This document shows positions 49,484 through 61,250 of a stretch of 64,000 nt of DNA, one piece after another. The notes under the pieces are model-generated. The model was given only the letters and a program-made list of their open reading frames with translations. It was not told where the DNA came from and made no database searches. Within the stretch, counting starts at the first letter, position 1; every line of letters begins with the position of its first letter. Source of the stretch: Rhodamnia argentea (lineage: Eukaryota; Streptophyta; Magnoliopsida; Myrtales; Myrtaceae); NCBI RefSeq assembly GCF_020921035.1, contig NC_063151.1, forward strand, positions 1,860,001-1,924,000. Reading direction: 5' to 3'. The translations under genes and the position numbers were made by a program.

Positions 49484-52400
49484 TCAAGAAACTGGCTTGG
49501 ACTTAATGGGCATACAGACATCCTCATCACCCTCGAGATCACTAAAGGAAATATCCTCTTCGATTCCCACAGTAATAACACCTGCATTGTAGCCGAGGAG
49601 ATCTGAATCTTCCTCCTCCGGCCAATCATCATCATCATCACCATCATCGAAGTTTTGAATAGGCATTTTAGAGGATCCACCTAACAGTAAATCCTTATCC
49701 TTAATCTGCACTGCATTTTCTTCAGCTACAGATTCACAAGTGACATGTGTCCCCGAACTTATACTAGGACACTTTTCAGGGTCACTAAATCTTGATGTGG
49801 ACGATTTTGATGGTTCAAAATCATTAGTCCTATGTGCCATGCCTGCAGAATGCATGTAACTGGGTGAACCAGGAAGGAGATCTTCCTGCAGCATGTCTGA
49901 GTTTTCTTTCATATGATAAATTTGTCTTCCATACCAGTCATTTTCTGTGTTTGTCTGCTTCTGTAATTCCTGCATCCACATTTTTCTCGCCTCCACAACC
50001 TGCAAGCAATAGGTTGCACCAACAGAAAGGTTTATCAAGGAATTAATTTCATAGATAGGCCAGCTAATCCAGATAACATTCAGGTGATACCGACAGAAAC
50101 ATTGTCATAAACAATACTCCAGAGTGAACCTAGCTATTGTAGCATTCAACTGAAGAAAAGGTAATAATATCAATTAAAAAGTTACTTTGAAGCAATTACA
50201 CAGCTGATTATACAAACCAAAAGAGTAATGAAAATTAGTCCAATTTCAAAAATGATTCAACAAATTAAAATTAAGAACAGCGATTACAAGAAGTCACGGA
50301 CAAATATTTTCTTAATTAATGGAAGATAATGCAGAAACCACTGGGTTACATAAACAAACAGCCATTAATTGTCCTAATTCCATGATAATCAAAAGAGATG
50401 AAGGTGATTTGATAAATCTTCAAGTATACCTTTGGCTTTCTCATAGCATATCTAAGACCATGAATCGTCTTACAGCCATCGTCAAACTACTTGAGATATC
50501 AGATGTTACAGAAAAACTAGAACCTCCATTACTTCAAGGTTTTTCTAAGGAAGTTTGTCATAAGTTTATAAGAGACGTTAGATTTATGATAAACATTATA
50601 TCAAATTTCAGAAAATTTGAAGTCTCAAACATCATTTCAAATGTAAAGACGTGTAAAACAAACTCAGCTTTTTTTCTCACAAATGACATGAGAAATAAAT
50701 GCAGCTAACCTGGGGCGTGTACAAGATTTCTGCGTCATGTTTGTCCAGTCTTGAATGCAGAAGAACGAAGTAGACTTTCCAAAAATAACTTTCGGTCATA
50801 TGACACGGACAAAATTCAATCCTCAGAGCACGCAATCGAGGAGCTAATTGTTCAATAGCTACAGCATGCTCTCGCTGGGCAACTGACATCTCGAAATCTA
50901 AACAGGAGATAAAAGGTTTACCAAAGCGTTCATCATGGGATAAAGATGAAGTTGATATTATACAATGTAAATAAGGTAACATAGTTATAACTCAGCAGAG
51001 AACCCAAGATTGTTATCTTCAGTGGTTCTAAAAACATCCAGTTGTCAAACTGAGGTATTTCATATTTGGCAGATAAGTACCTTATCAAGTACATTTGATA
51101 CAGCATTATTAACAGTAAACATCACTACACAAGTGAACATAGAGGGCATGTCCATAAAAGAGAAACACTCAGTATATTGCAATTTATACTGACTCCCAAA
51201 TGTGATTTCCATAAGCAAAAATATGGAAACTCTTAGCTTCATTGCACAGTGACCATAGCTATGAAGGTCTTCTTTTGTGATACTTTTAGGTTATGCCTAC
51301 GGACTGCAGCACCTTGAATTGCCTTCCCTGTCTGCTTTATCAAGCAGAGCTGAGAAACCATTTAAGCAAATGAGAATAAGGTAGGCTCCGAATCAATACC
51401 TCGGCGAAGACCTAACTTGCTAAAAGAAAGAGAGGAAAAACCTCTGGGATCACTAGTGACCAGGACAAACTAGCCAGTCTCTAATCTAGAAGGAAACCTA
51501 AATGATAGCTTAGAAAGCGGGTTGGCAGGGCAGCAGTGCTCCTTCTGGAGCTATTTCTTTAAATCTCAACAATTACTGGTCCAACCACAGAAAGTTGTCT
51601 CGCTATCTACCCGAACAAAGTAAGAACTTGAGGCAAAAGATGGGAGCTATTTCTGGCTCTGCATCTGAAGCAGTGTGTGCCTCGTCTAATTATTGAGTAT
51701 GGAGGCAATGAGAAAGCGCCAGACTTCTTCCCTACACCGATCTGGTCTTACTTACTAGGTCCGGCCATGCTCATATCATTTCCATTGAAGAATGATACAG
51801 AAGAAAGATGGTTAGGTGGTTCAATTAACCTTTTATTCCATTCAAATCCAATACACGAGCACATAGAAGATTTTTGTAACAAATTGCGTCACGAAAGAGA
51901 CACCACAGAAAACCCCAGTGATCAGCTCAGTTTTGTTATAAGTGCAAGAGAAGTGTTCCAAGCTGTCATTATTTGTCACAGCCAATATTTCCAAATGACT
52001 AGGCAACTCCACCAAAGCACAGTACTTAAGAGTCGATTCATTCGTTCAGACCATTAGACAACTGCACTTGAAGGCCAATCCTAACAAGTAGGTGCCCCAG
52101 AAGAACCTGAGTAAACGAGTTATTGAATTCGGAAAAATATTCGAAATTCCTGCTTAGATAATACAATTCAGGCGTATTGCATAAACTTCAACATTTCCAC
52201 TTGGCTTATCCGGTGAATATTATACACAATCGAACGTTTCTACTCAAGCTTCCGCATATATACTACCCAGCTGAAACTTAGGCGACAAAGAACCTAGAAT
52301 CGACTAATGGCTTCATTAATCACAACGGGAAGAATCGGTAAATGTGCAATGATGAAAAATTGCTGAACGTAAACACGAAATCAATTGGAAAAATTCACGA

Positions 52401-53062
52401 TCGACGTACCATCTAAATCGTCTTCCGAATCAAGAGGAAAATCAAGCCAAGTTTCAGGATGCATCGAGATATTCCGCGCGAACGCCAAGACCTCGTCCGT
52501 AACCCCTACAGCATCACCATAAGCACACTCCTCTTCCCCAAAATCGTCGTCTTCGTCTCCAATTTCACTTCCCGACTCAATCGAGTGCAGTTTCGGGGCC
52601 TCCTCGGTCACGTCGCTTCTCGATCCGGATACCACATCACTCGATCGCTCTCGCGGTCCACCGTCGCAGTGATCGGACCGATCGGAGGGCTCCAATCGGC
52701 TCCATTCATCAACGGACGGATTCGACGGCGGAGAAGGGGTGTTAGGCTGAGACGGAGGCGGGGCGAGGAAATTGGCGACGCCCCAGAGCTGGCGCGTGAA
52801 TGTCTGCGTGAGCTCGGTCAGGTCTTCTTTGACGCCGCGCGATGGCCCCCCCTCAGGCGGCTCGATCTCGACTTCGTTCGCGATTCGATTTTGATCTCGC
52901 GGGGAGAAATGGTTGGACGCGGTGGTTGGGCAAGCGGGCGCAACGTCGTTCTCTGCTTCCTCTTCTTCCTCTTCATCGTCGTCTTCTTCATCACCATCGG
53001 CTTTCGTCGTCGTCGTCGTCGAGCCGGAGAGAGTCGGCGAGGGAGCGAGCCAACCACGCCAT
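49484..53062 (-). CDS. BSD domain-containing protein, three exons, frameshift in exon 1
   Basis: Exons: 52410-53062, 50710-50897 and 49484-49999. The start MAWLARSLADSLRLDDDDDE is the typical N-terminus of this plant family, but the frame runs into a stop 24 codons in. The acidic run and everything after it (GDEEDDDEEEEEE, then GVKEDLTELTQTFTRQLWGV) lie one base out of frame. Ignoring one C at 52999-53000 gives 451 codons that join all exons in phase. The BSD domain is at about 225-280, with the conserved Phe-Trp pair (ESYFWKVYF, residues 256-257). Exon 3 is acidic and Ser-rich with a DDDDDWPEEEDSD cluster. BSD domains occur in TFIIH subunits and synapse-associated-like proteins; the plant protein's role is unknown. 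No alternative in-frame ATG precedes the BSD region. The shift is either an assembly error or a damaged allele. Confidence 0.88.
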
Positions 53063-53164
53063 TTTCTCCCTCTGTCCCTTTCTCCGTCTCTTGTTTCACT
53101 ATTCCGTTACTTTTTTTTTTTTTTTTTGGAGGGGGTTGAGAATTGAGATTATGGATTTTGATTT

Positions 53165-53201
53165 GGAGAGAGAGAGAGAAAGTGAGAGAGAGAGTGAGAG
53201 A
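53165..53201 (-). promoter_or_regulatory. CT-rich leader tract of the BSD gene
   Basis: GGAGAGAGAGAGAGAAAGTG on the plus strand gives a CT tract in the sense leader, about 105-140 bases upstream of the start codon. Confidence 0.4.
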
Positions 53202-53816
53202 TTGCAGTTTGAAAGGTGCTCAGAGGTGTGGGAATCAGGTGTTGGCAGAACCATGTGAGCCTGCGAAGGTCATCTTATGAGGCATTGCCACGTGGGGCGA
53301 ACAGAGCTGGTTACAGAAGTCGATGTCGGAGCTTGTTGTACTGAAAATGTGTCCTCGAGAAATGGATTTACAACTAACGAAACTGTTTTGTTTTTTCTGG
53401 AAAAACAAGATCGAATCGAATGATGAGATAATAATTTCAACACGCGTTTAGATCCGATGGGCAAGTTGGGACACGAACTTTCAGAACATTTCACGTTTGC
53501 TTTCCGCCGTTAAACCTTGATTTCATCAATTGCCCGTCTTAATACGACGCTTCAGAAAAATTTTATGATCCGTCGGACCGGTACAAAGAGTTTTCAGACT
53601 TAAAACTTCATTTTAAGTGTACATAATTTTACTGAAATTTTACGTATAAAATAAATGATGGGATAGAAAAATTTGTGGTGGCACAAAAAGCACAATTGCC
53701 TATGACTGGGGCATTCGGGTGAGCCAGAGACAGCCAAATCAGTGTAGAGATCCAATCAGATCCTAAACACTATTAATATGCTAGTATGTCGATAATGTCA
53801 TGTTTCGAATGTATTA
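53202..53816. other. Upstream flank of the BSD gene
   Basis: Likely promoter of the minus-strand BSD gene in its proximal part. No further gene and no clear TATA box were identified. Confidence 0.35.
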
Positions 53817-54022
53817 TTATTATTTTTTATGACCGAGGTTCCGCGCGGCCGGTGAGCTTCTCTTAACACAACGGTAGAGCACGACTAGTCCTCGGGAGGG
53901 GTTAGCGCGAGAGCCCACCACCACGACCCCTCACTTAAGACACCGGCGTTGAGGAATTTTGAACCCGGAACCTCTCGTGAAATGAATTGAACTCAAACTA
54001 ACTCGGCCACCGATCGGTGGGT
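53817..54022 (-). mobile_element. tRNA-derived SINE, minus strand
   Basis: On the minus strand, a box-A-like TGGCCGAGTTAG (53998-54009) is followed ~30 bases later by a box-B-like GGGTTCAAAATTCC (about 53952-53966), as in a tRNA-type RNA polymerase III promoter. A unique body (GTGAGGGGTCGTGGTGG) follows, and the 3' end is AT-rich (CATAAAAAATAATAATAAT). Length ~206 bases. This order is the standard plan of a plant SINE. The parent tRNA looks like a Ser/Leu type by its TGGCCGAG, which is tentative. A clean target-site duplication was not recognised in the surrounding TAT-rich DNA. Confidence 0.7.
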
Positions 54023-54607
54023 AATATATTATATTTATTATTATTAACTATGATTATATTTTTAATTTCTCATTAATTGTTCTTTTTTTTTTTGGTAGGT
54101 TTCGTTAATTTTTCTTGAATACTCTGATTTTAAACTTAACCGTTTTATTATTTTTGTAATTTACTTCCACGAAAATTAAAATTAACTCAAGAAAAAGGCC
54201 CCCCCAGCAAGCGATCATGGATCGGTGGCGACCCCAAAGGGGAAATCGCATGTCCGCGGTGCGGGGCCGGGCCGATGGGACAAAGCGGTGGAGTGCAAAT
54301 AGGACAAGAAATTGCGGTTTCTTCTTTTTGACGTGCAGGTTTTATTATTGGGCCGACCGAAGAAAAAGTTCTATTATTGGAATATCTTGTTGGTTCTTTT
54401 TCCCCTTTATACTCCACTTTTAATCTTTGAACTTGCACTTTTTTTTTAACAAAAGTAAAGTCTTCAAACTTTCTATTTGACTGAACAAAAAAAAAAATCT
54501 AGTTAATTAATCATATCCTAGAATTTGCGTAACTTTTCTAATCTCTTCGACTTCGGGCTCCGAATTATAGAATTAACTAACGGTGATTATGAGCGGAAAG
54601 CTAACTA
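54023..54607. other. AT-rich spacer, no gene
   Basis: AT-rich with a short GC-rich patch at about 54200-54290. Small frames on both strands are unassigned. Confidence 0.45.
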
Positions 54608-54830
54608 TAGTAGAATTGGGACAAAAGTAAAATTTGTGAGTTTTTTATGAGATAAATTTTTTTTGAATATAAGTGGGACAAATGCTAAAGTTTGGAGATT
54701 TTTTGGATATTAAGCAAGTAAAATTGTGACAAAAGTAAAAGTTGTGGATTTTTTATGAAACAAATTTTTTTGGATATAATTGGGACAGATGCTAAAGTTG
54801 GGGTTTTCTAGACATTAGGTCACTATATTA
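54608..54830. repeat. Tandem duplication, ~108-bp unit, two diverged copies
   Basis: TTGGGACAAAAGTAAAATTT near 54616 and TTGTGACAAAAGTAAAAGTT near 54724 begin copies about 108 bases apart. Both continue with GTGGACAAATGCTAAAGTT-like sequence ending TTTTT(G/C)GAGAT or TTTTCTAG. Confidence 0.7.
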
Positions 54831-55089
54831 TATCCACTATTTGAAGAATCGTAGTAATAAAGTCGGATATTTTCATATCTTATCATGTGCATTGTTTGGT
54901 ATAAACGGCATATAAGTGCAAGTGAACCTAAAAATTGTGTCAATGGAGATGGTAAGAATATCTCATGACACTCTTACCTGCTTCATTTTCATTTGCTTAA
55001 CTTTTGTTATATTTTCCTTCCTTTTTTTAACCCTTTTATTTTTTATTTCTTTTTCCCCCTTCCATCGTTCTCTAACAATATTTTAATAA

Positions 55090-55340
55090 ATAGTAAACTA
55101 TACTAATATCTTCAAGTACTTAAATAACTAAAATACGTAGTAAATATAAATAATAATTATGTAAATATATACTAACATATTGAATTTAGTTATAATAAAA
55201 AATTCAAATATAAATAAAAAGAAGGAATAAATAAAAATGATATTTAAATGATAATTACGTAAATAAATACTAATATATTGGATGTATTTATAATATAGAA
55301 AGAAATTCGAATACAAATAAAATTAGGAATATATAAAAAT
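55090..55340. repeat. AT-rich tandem duplication, ~98-bp unit
   Basis: ATAATTATGTAAATATATAC at 55153 and ATAATTACGTAAATAAATAC at 55251 are 98 bases apart and start two diverged copies that also share TATTG(A/G)AT and AAATATAAATAAAA. Confidence 0.65.
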
Positions 55341-56526
55341 GATGAATTTTGTTATTTTCCTTTATTTTGATTTTTATATTAAAACTCAAACTTTAAAATT
55401 TTAAATTTAGGAAGTTTATTATTTGAGAAAAATAAATTTTATATTATAGATATTAGAAATTGTATTCACATTTATCCCTCTCCCCGTAAGATAATTTTTT
55501 TCGGGTTATATCGCTCTTATATCTAACTTTATTTTGTCTTGAGCAGCCACTAAGCACAGTATACAATAAGTTTTATCTTATCCAAAAATTTATCTTGACT
55601 ACTAAGTGTAGCCTAATAGATTGAGATTTCTCAAAACAAATACCACGCTCGTGTTTTCCACATTAAAATCCTTAATTTGCCTTTGATTTCAAAAGTTATA
55701 AAAGGTCGCGGATTGAATAAGACAAATGCGAAAACTCAAGAAGTTTGATTGGAGAAGATGCAAATGTTTAGGAATCAAAAGTGAAATTTTACTTTTTAAA
55801 TTATTTTTTCAGTCACAGACCTTCTATTGCCAATAATGTCTTGAATAATAAATACCTGGTGATAGTATGAGTATGGATAAAGAGGCTTCGTGGGGTTGAC
55901 ATGAGGAGGGTAGGGATGGTTATATTTATGAGAGCAAAACTCTAAGCGAATATGAAACGCATGGATACAGGTTATGCCTTGGAATGAAGGCAATTCCAAA
56001 TCAACCATCAAAAAGCCTACTTAGGTTTGTTGGTAAGTAAAGCTCGGCATTAACTTATGCCGAGAGTGAACCGGCATGGACAAATTTTAGGACATTAAAC
56101 CCGGCCTTAGCTAGTTTGGGCAAAACTCCCGTCCCATTGAAATCCAAACAATACAAACGTTGCTCTACTTATTTATACTGTTTCCATTTTTTCAAGTCGT
56201 TCTATTTTTCACTTTTTAGCAACAAAAAAACAATTGAATTATAATACAAGAATGTAGTACCCGTGTCCGGCTAGATTGAGCGCTTAACCAAGCCCGCGAG
56301 TTCGGGCTCGAGGAAGTCCATGCAACTTTGCTTGGGAGTTACTTGACAACTTTGAATTGGGACATAAAGATGAAAGTTCGAGCTAAAGTTTGAGATTAGA
56401 TCAAGGTTTACTTTCGGTAGTCGGGTTGAGTTCTTCGTTTTCAATAAGCAAGAAGTCTAGTTGAGCTCGAGAGTCAAGTGTGCGAGGGTTGAGTAATTGA
56501 GAATAACACGAGTACCAAAATATTAA
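55341..56526. other. AT-rich spacer, no gene
   Basis: No convincing frame. A 71-codon minus frame at 55796-56011 is without features. Confidence 0.45.
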
Positions 56527-56850
56527 GGAAAATTACTCAATCAGTCACAAACCTATTGTATGAATGTCAATTCATTCTTAAATTTTTCAATTTTTTCATT
56601 TTAGTCCTAAATTTTTGGGCAAAATTCCGATGCAATCCTTCCGGTCGGTTTTCATCGAAAATCGCCGACGTTGCGATCCAGCTATCGTCGACCGTCCTAC
56701 ATGACGCATCAAGAATATTGATTTCGTCGCCATCGAGATGTTTTACTTCATGTCTGTCACCATATAGTGGTGGTACGCATCCATGGATACCTTTCCGGTT
56801 GTGCGGCGAATGATTAAGAAGAGGTTCGAGATGGTTCACAGATTAGCAAC
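56527..56850. repeat. Dispersed repeat fragment with GC-rich core
   Basis: TTACTCAATCAGTCACAAAC followed by TTTTAGTCCTAAATTTTTGG, then GTCGGTTTTCATCGAAAATC. The wording (CTCAATCAGTC, TAGTCCTAAAT) resembles the 12.3 kb element and other AT-armed repeats here, but I cannot define both ends. Confidence 0.4.
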
Positions 56851-58746
56851 ATTGTGTCCAAAGTTAAAGTCCCCTTTAGAACCATCCCCACCACTAAATC
56901 ATGCAGGTAAAGTGGATTTCGCCATTTGTTTGTCTGAAAGGACAACAAATGATTGCGATCCTTTGATGGTGATGTCGATAAGGGTCGCTGAAAACTCAAA
57001 TTTGCTGACCGGGATTAAGAACAAGATAAGGCATCCTCCACCAATGACTCGGGGTCCACCGAAGCGATTAGTTTTTTCGTTTGGCAATTTCACATATATA
57101 AAAAGCATTTTAAGAACAAAAGACGTGTCGCATGAATTGCAAAGCAAATGACGGATTTAATGAAATTGAATTGAATCGTAGAGTTGGTGACAAGGACTTA
57201 TATCCACTTTCTCCTCCTGATCATTCATTCGTTCATTTTTGCTTTTATATTCGAATATCAATTTGCATCATCATGTTTGAAAACCTACATTTTTCAAAAG
57301 AAAGTTACTAGTCTGACATGAAAATGAATGAGTCTATGCAGATTGTATTAAGTTAATTTATCTTTTAGGTTTTACTTATTTTGTTTGATGTTGATTTTTT
57401 GTCTTGGAGTAATTTTTTTCTTTTTTCAAGTGAAATGAAAATATGCTTCTCACCAAAAAAAAAAAAAAAAAAGCGCAAAGCCAAGACAAAGACAAGAACG
57501 GAGAGCTCAAGGTCAAAGGTGGGTAGGTGGCTTCCACAGTAGGTGGAAAGTTCCACCTGCCATCTGTCGGGCTGGTCAAGCCGAACGCCCCAAGCCTTTC
57601 AGGATTTAGACTGGACCAGAGCAGTAGCCCCCGATCTCGAGTCTCGCAAAGATCACGATCCATCGCTTGTCCATGTCCAAATCAGAGGTCGAAGCTTCTC
57701 GCAAGACGACGACGACAACAGAGTCGCCTTAGTGGAATTCCCTGGAACCCCCACCCCATTCACGACCACGTTGGAATCTCTCCCTACGCCGCCGTTCCTT
57801 CCTTGTCCCTGCGCTCGATAATGCGTTCGCTCTGTTCCGAGCAAGACGGTTGTACTGTTCCCCCATCGACCTTCTTATTCGATTCGGGCCAAACTCGCAG
57901 GGGAAAAAAAGTAAGGGGATGCGCGAGTGTTGCTGGTCGAGGAGTGCTGCAGCAAAGTAGCCAGTCCTAGAAACGACAAGAAGAACACAAACATGCGTGA
58001 GGTTGGGGAGAGATGCGGAAAATTGTTCGTTCCTAGTAATAGTTGACCGGGCAGAATTTTACCAAAGATTACTCGATTTAGTGCCGCAAGGCTGCCGCAC
58101 CTATCCCACTCGATTTTCACAATCCAATTTGTTAATTTATTGGACTCTCCATTACAATGGATTCATTGAAGATCAAAATCTCGATTCGATAATTCCTTGC
58201 ATTCGGTGACAAATGCCAAGCAAAGAGATATGAGCTCGCGAGATAGCTTATCCACTTCGAGCTATCTGACTCGTACTTGGCTTATATATCGAGAGAGCGA
58301 GTGCTCGAGGGTTTCTAAATCGTCTTTGTCGAGCAACGTCGTTAAATTAGGCGGATCATAGAAAAAGCGGAGATGTTATTTGGAGAGTCGTCAATCTTTG
58401 CCCACGTGTCATGCCCACATCCGTTATTAACAAGATAGGATCATTACATTAGGGCAACAATTTATTAATTCAAGTGGCAAGGGCATGGCTTAGACCTTTT
58501 TTTTGGGCTTCAGTTTGACAATGGGGATGAAAGGAAAGCGTCTCATCCCCGTTCTCTCCGTGTGAATCTGATGCCTGGTGGGGCCAAACTTTTTGAATAA
58601 ATGCAGTCCAACGAACGAGTCAGCCAAGATGAGAACGGGACAAGAGGCCAGTCAAAGGTTTGAACGTTCCACGGTCAACAAAACGCAATCCTTGGCTCGC
58701 TTTTGCTCTAAGTTTCAGTAACCAGCAGCAGCCTCCCTTCTTGTTC
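56851..58746. other. Intergenic and promoter side of the 59-kb gene
   Basis: A 147-codon plus frame at 57527-57970 and an overlapping 92-codon frame at 57543-57821 are Ser/Pro-rich and match nothing I know. A G-box CACGTG lies at 58403-58408, about 340 bases upstream of the TATA box of the next gene; it could bind bZIP or bHLH factors. The T-rich run near 58500 is unremarkable. Confidence 0.4.
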
Positions 58747-58753
58747 TATATAA
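58747..58753 (+). promoter_or_regulatory. TATA box of the 59-kb gene
   Basis: TATATAA in the context GTTCTATATAATCC precedes the start codon by ~270 bases, with a CT-rich leader (CCACTCTCTCCGCCCC) after it. The position suits a core promoter with transcription beginning near 58780. Confidence 0.65.
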
Positions 58754-59019
58754 TCCACTCTCTCCGCCCCTGGTTTCTCCAACAACGTTTGCTCGCCAAG
58801 TCCAAACCCATCGTCTATTCCATCAGCCATCACTCTATAGTCTCGATCCTGCAACATCATCACTTCACTCATCCTCAGCCAAGCCAGATAAAAAGCAAAC
58901 CTTGAATTCCAGTCTTCACCTCTGTTTCAAGCGCTTACTGTCGTTTCTTCCCTCCAGTTCTTTGATCCCGAGCTCCAATCTTTCTCGTTGTAATTCCACC
59001 GAACGCAAGGAGTGCGACC

Positions 59020-59511
59020 ATGAGGACCAAGAAGCACGGCCACAACCGGTTCGTGAGGATCATCACCATCCCTCTCAGAGCCCTGACCAAGGCGCGCGAC
59101 CTGTACGTCCGGGGCTTGAACTACGCGGACAGAGTCCACGGCGGCGTCGGGTGCCCAGCTGGGCAGTTCTCCGCCATGCCCCGGAGCTTCAGCGTGAGTT
59201 CGTCCAGGCCGTCCAGCGAGGCCGACGATCTCGGGGAGCTGATACGTGCCGCCTCCGCTAGGAGCTTCGGGAGCAAGATCGACGTGGACGCGATCCTCCG
59301 GCAGCAGCAGCGGCATCTGAAGCAGCGGCCGTCGTCGGACTGGGGTCCCGAGGTGTTGCCCAAGAGTTGCAGCGTCGCGATGGGCCGGATCGACGAGGAG
59401 GAGGAGCCCCGTGAGTTCGGAGACGACGATGGGGTTGGCGCGAAGAAGGTCGATTTACTGTTTCCGAGAAGCAGAAGCTATGCTGTCGGAAACAGAAATT
59501 ACGTGCATTGA
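59020..59511 (+). CDS. Plant-specific uncharacterised protein, 163 aa, single exon
   Basis: Starts MRTKKHGHNRFVRIITIPLR, a basic segment followed by an amphipathic stretch (ALTKARDLYVRGLNYADRV), then PRSFSVSSSRPSS, an acidic-flanked DLGELIRAASARSFG, a Gln-rich run, a DEEEEP acidic patch and a C-terminal FPRSRSYAVG. The RIITIPLRALTKARDLYV and PRSFSV pairs are ones I associate with a plant family of unknown function, but I cannot give it a name. No signal peptide or membrane segment. The gene is intronless and GC-rich (third positions strongly G/C), unlike its AT-rich surroundings. The ATG at 59020 is preceded by an in-phase stop and is the first good Met. A frame at 58902-59261 overlaps in another phase and is rejected. 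Confidence 0.85.
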   Translation: MRTKKHGHNRFVRIITIPLRALTKARDLYVRGLNYADRVHGGVGCPAGQFSAMPRSFSVSSSRPSSEADDLGELIRAASARSFGSKIDVDAILRQQQRHLKQRPSSDWGPEVLPKSCSVAMGRIDEEEEPREFGDDDGVGAKKVDLLFPRSRSYAVGNRNYVH

Positions 59512-60239
59512 TGATCATGGGAAGAACCAGAAAAACGAACGAAAAGAAAAAAGAGATGACTTCGTTGTTCGATCTCGATCTGCATAATTGTTCCCAGGTG
59601 GGTTCTCGAGTGTGCTGGATATAAATCGATGAGCCTTTTCTTGGAGTCCGTGTACAAAGGCCCTTACTTTTTCTTGTAATCTTTAGGGAAGAATGTCTTA
59701 TGTTTTAGTGCAAATCTCTCGGAAACTGCATCTCTGTGATTCTCGTGGTAGGTCCATCTTTCAGGTTAAATGTTAAATATGTCTCGAATTTGAAATTGTT
59801 TACGGATAAGTACCGATTTGTTAAATCGATTCATTAAAGGAAAATCAATCCTTGCGTGCGCGTGCAACGGAAATCTTCTTCTTGCTCCAGAATTGTTATT
59901 GGCACTACAGGACGGAAAAGGAGGCACACATATATTATTGTTATTATGTTATTGTGGGCCCCAGAGAGTTCAAAAAGGAGGAAAAGCCTTCGTAAGTTAT
60001 ATGTATATGAAATTGTGGGGCCAAGTTTTGTCAGAGAGAGAAAAGCAAAATAAAAAGGGCGTGAGTTACTTTTAGGTTACTTTTCTCTGGACAAAAAGAA
60101 AGGGGTGTGCAGAGTGAGGCCGCACAATACAAGACCGAAGCCGCACAAGAAAAAAAAAAGGCGAAGAGCAGTCGCACGAGAAAGAGAAAAGGACGCAAGG
60201 GACGTTCTGGTATTTCGATCGTGCGCGAGCTATTGCCTT
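59512..60239. other. 3' flank of the 59-kb gene, no other gene
   Basis: The first ~200 bases probably hold the 3' UTR. The rest is AT-rich with overlapping short frames and no supported feature. Confidence 0.4.
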
Positions 60240-60575
60240 GGGCTTGAACACCGATCGGTTTGTATTTCGTGAGTTTTATTATATCCAATTAAGTTGTTTA
60301 TTTGTGAACACTTTGGATTTGAGTATAATCTAGGTACGGGAAACACGAGCGTATTGAGCGATTGTAATTTCGATTCTCCGATTATAGTGGATTGTTCTTG
60401 CTGGCTCTCCCGTGGATGTAGGTACCGATATTCGGACCGAACCACGTAATCTACGATGTCCTTTATTGTTCATCGTTATTTCTCTAGGCTTTTCGCATTG
60501 ATTTATTTGCAAGATCCGGGTTAGTTTCGCGCGTTATATTTCAACGGAATTGATTCGGATCGCACAGTGCCTTTC
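60240..60575 (+). mobile_element. Copia-type LTR remnant (right part), second example
   Basis: Contains GATTATAGTGGATTGTTCTT, GTGGATGTAGGTACCGAT, GACCGAACCACGTAATC, a T-rich run and a TTATTTGCAAGATCC end-like sequence. This is the R-U5 order seen at 39.6-40.0 kb, but more diverged. No gag or pol follows. Confidence 0.5.
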
Positions 60576-60582
60576 TCATGAT

Positions 60583-60777
60583 TCACACTGCTCCGACAGT
60601 GCCCAAAGAAGCACCTGTTAAAGCTTCAAGATCATTCCTAAGAAGAAGCTCACGGAGGAGCTCTTTCTCTGATCTATGCTTAGACTTCAGATGATCTTTC
60701 ACATCTGTCATCTGGGTTAGCGAGTGTTCTTGCAAATTCACAGCAAGATCATCTGGCGAATTCAGGAGCGAAGCCAG
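60583..60777 (-). pseudogene. Orphan coding exon, C-terminal part of an unknown protein
   Basis: On the minus strand a frame without stops runs from an upstream TGA to a stop at 60583, encoding a 64-residue tail ending GTVGAV. The sequence is strongly coding-like: Glu/Lys/Leu-rich, ELLRELLLRNDLEA, with an amphipathic pattern. A possible acceptor CGCCAG precedes it at about 60753. No exon that would join to it was found between here and the SOB FIVE-LIKE gene, whose own stop is at 61251. It abuts an LTR fragment on its 3' side. It is either the end of a gene whose other exons I cannot see or a fragment moved here. I do not recognise the family. Confidence 0.4.
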
Positions 60778-61250
60778 TCAGAAAATATATAGTAAAAGCA
60801 GAAAACTAATCTTACAATTAAAAACTGTGTCGTATGTCATCTCCATGCATGCTCAACTTCTGAGGATGTTCCCCAAGGTGGGGACAGAAAGATGCAAGAC
60901 ATACTTCCTTTCATTCCATTTCCCAGTAAATGAAAGGGGCAGAAATGATTACATGAGATCCACAGGAAGATAAAGAGACGGGACGGTCCAACAAAATTTC
61001 AGTGTCCTCTTCGGATCAAACCATGTTTCGCCTCTACGAAATCTGCATCGACAATTTCTCTTTTTCTTCTCCCTTTTGCTTACTACAACGTAACTGCGGA
61101 AGCTGCCTTTTGAAGGTAGCTGACAGACAAAAACAACGAAGACTACATGCACTGCAATAAAGAAGTTCCATCTCAGCCCATAAAACGCGTAGAGCTTACA
61201 TAATTTCTCCTGTGAATTTAATTGATTTCACCGATTCCTGAACTGAAATG
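60778..61250. other. 3' side of the SOFL gene
   Basis: Likely 3' UTR of the minus-strand SOFL gene in the part near 61250. No gene otherwise. Confidence 0.4.

Noticed and set aside
51677-52057. 126-codon plus-strand frame
   Set aside because: It lies wholly inside the first intron of the BSD gene on the opposite strand and shows no motif or signals.
58902-59316. Frames overlapping the 59-kb gene on both strands
   Set aside because: GC-rich coding sequence produces open shadow frames; the 59020-59511 frame has the conserved motifs and a proper leader.
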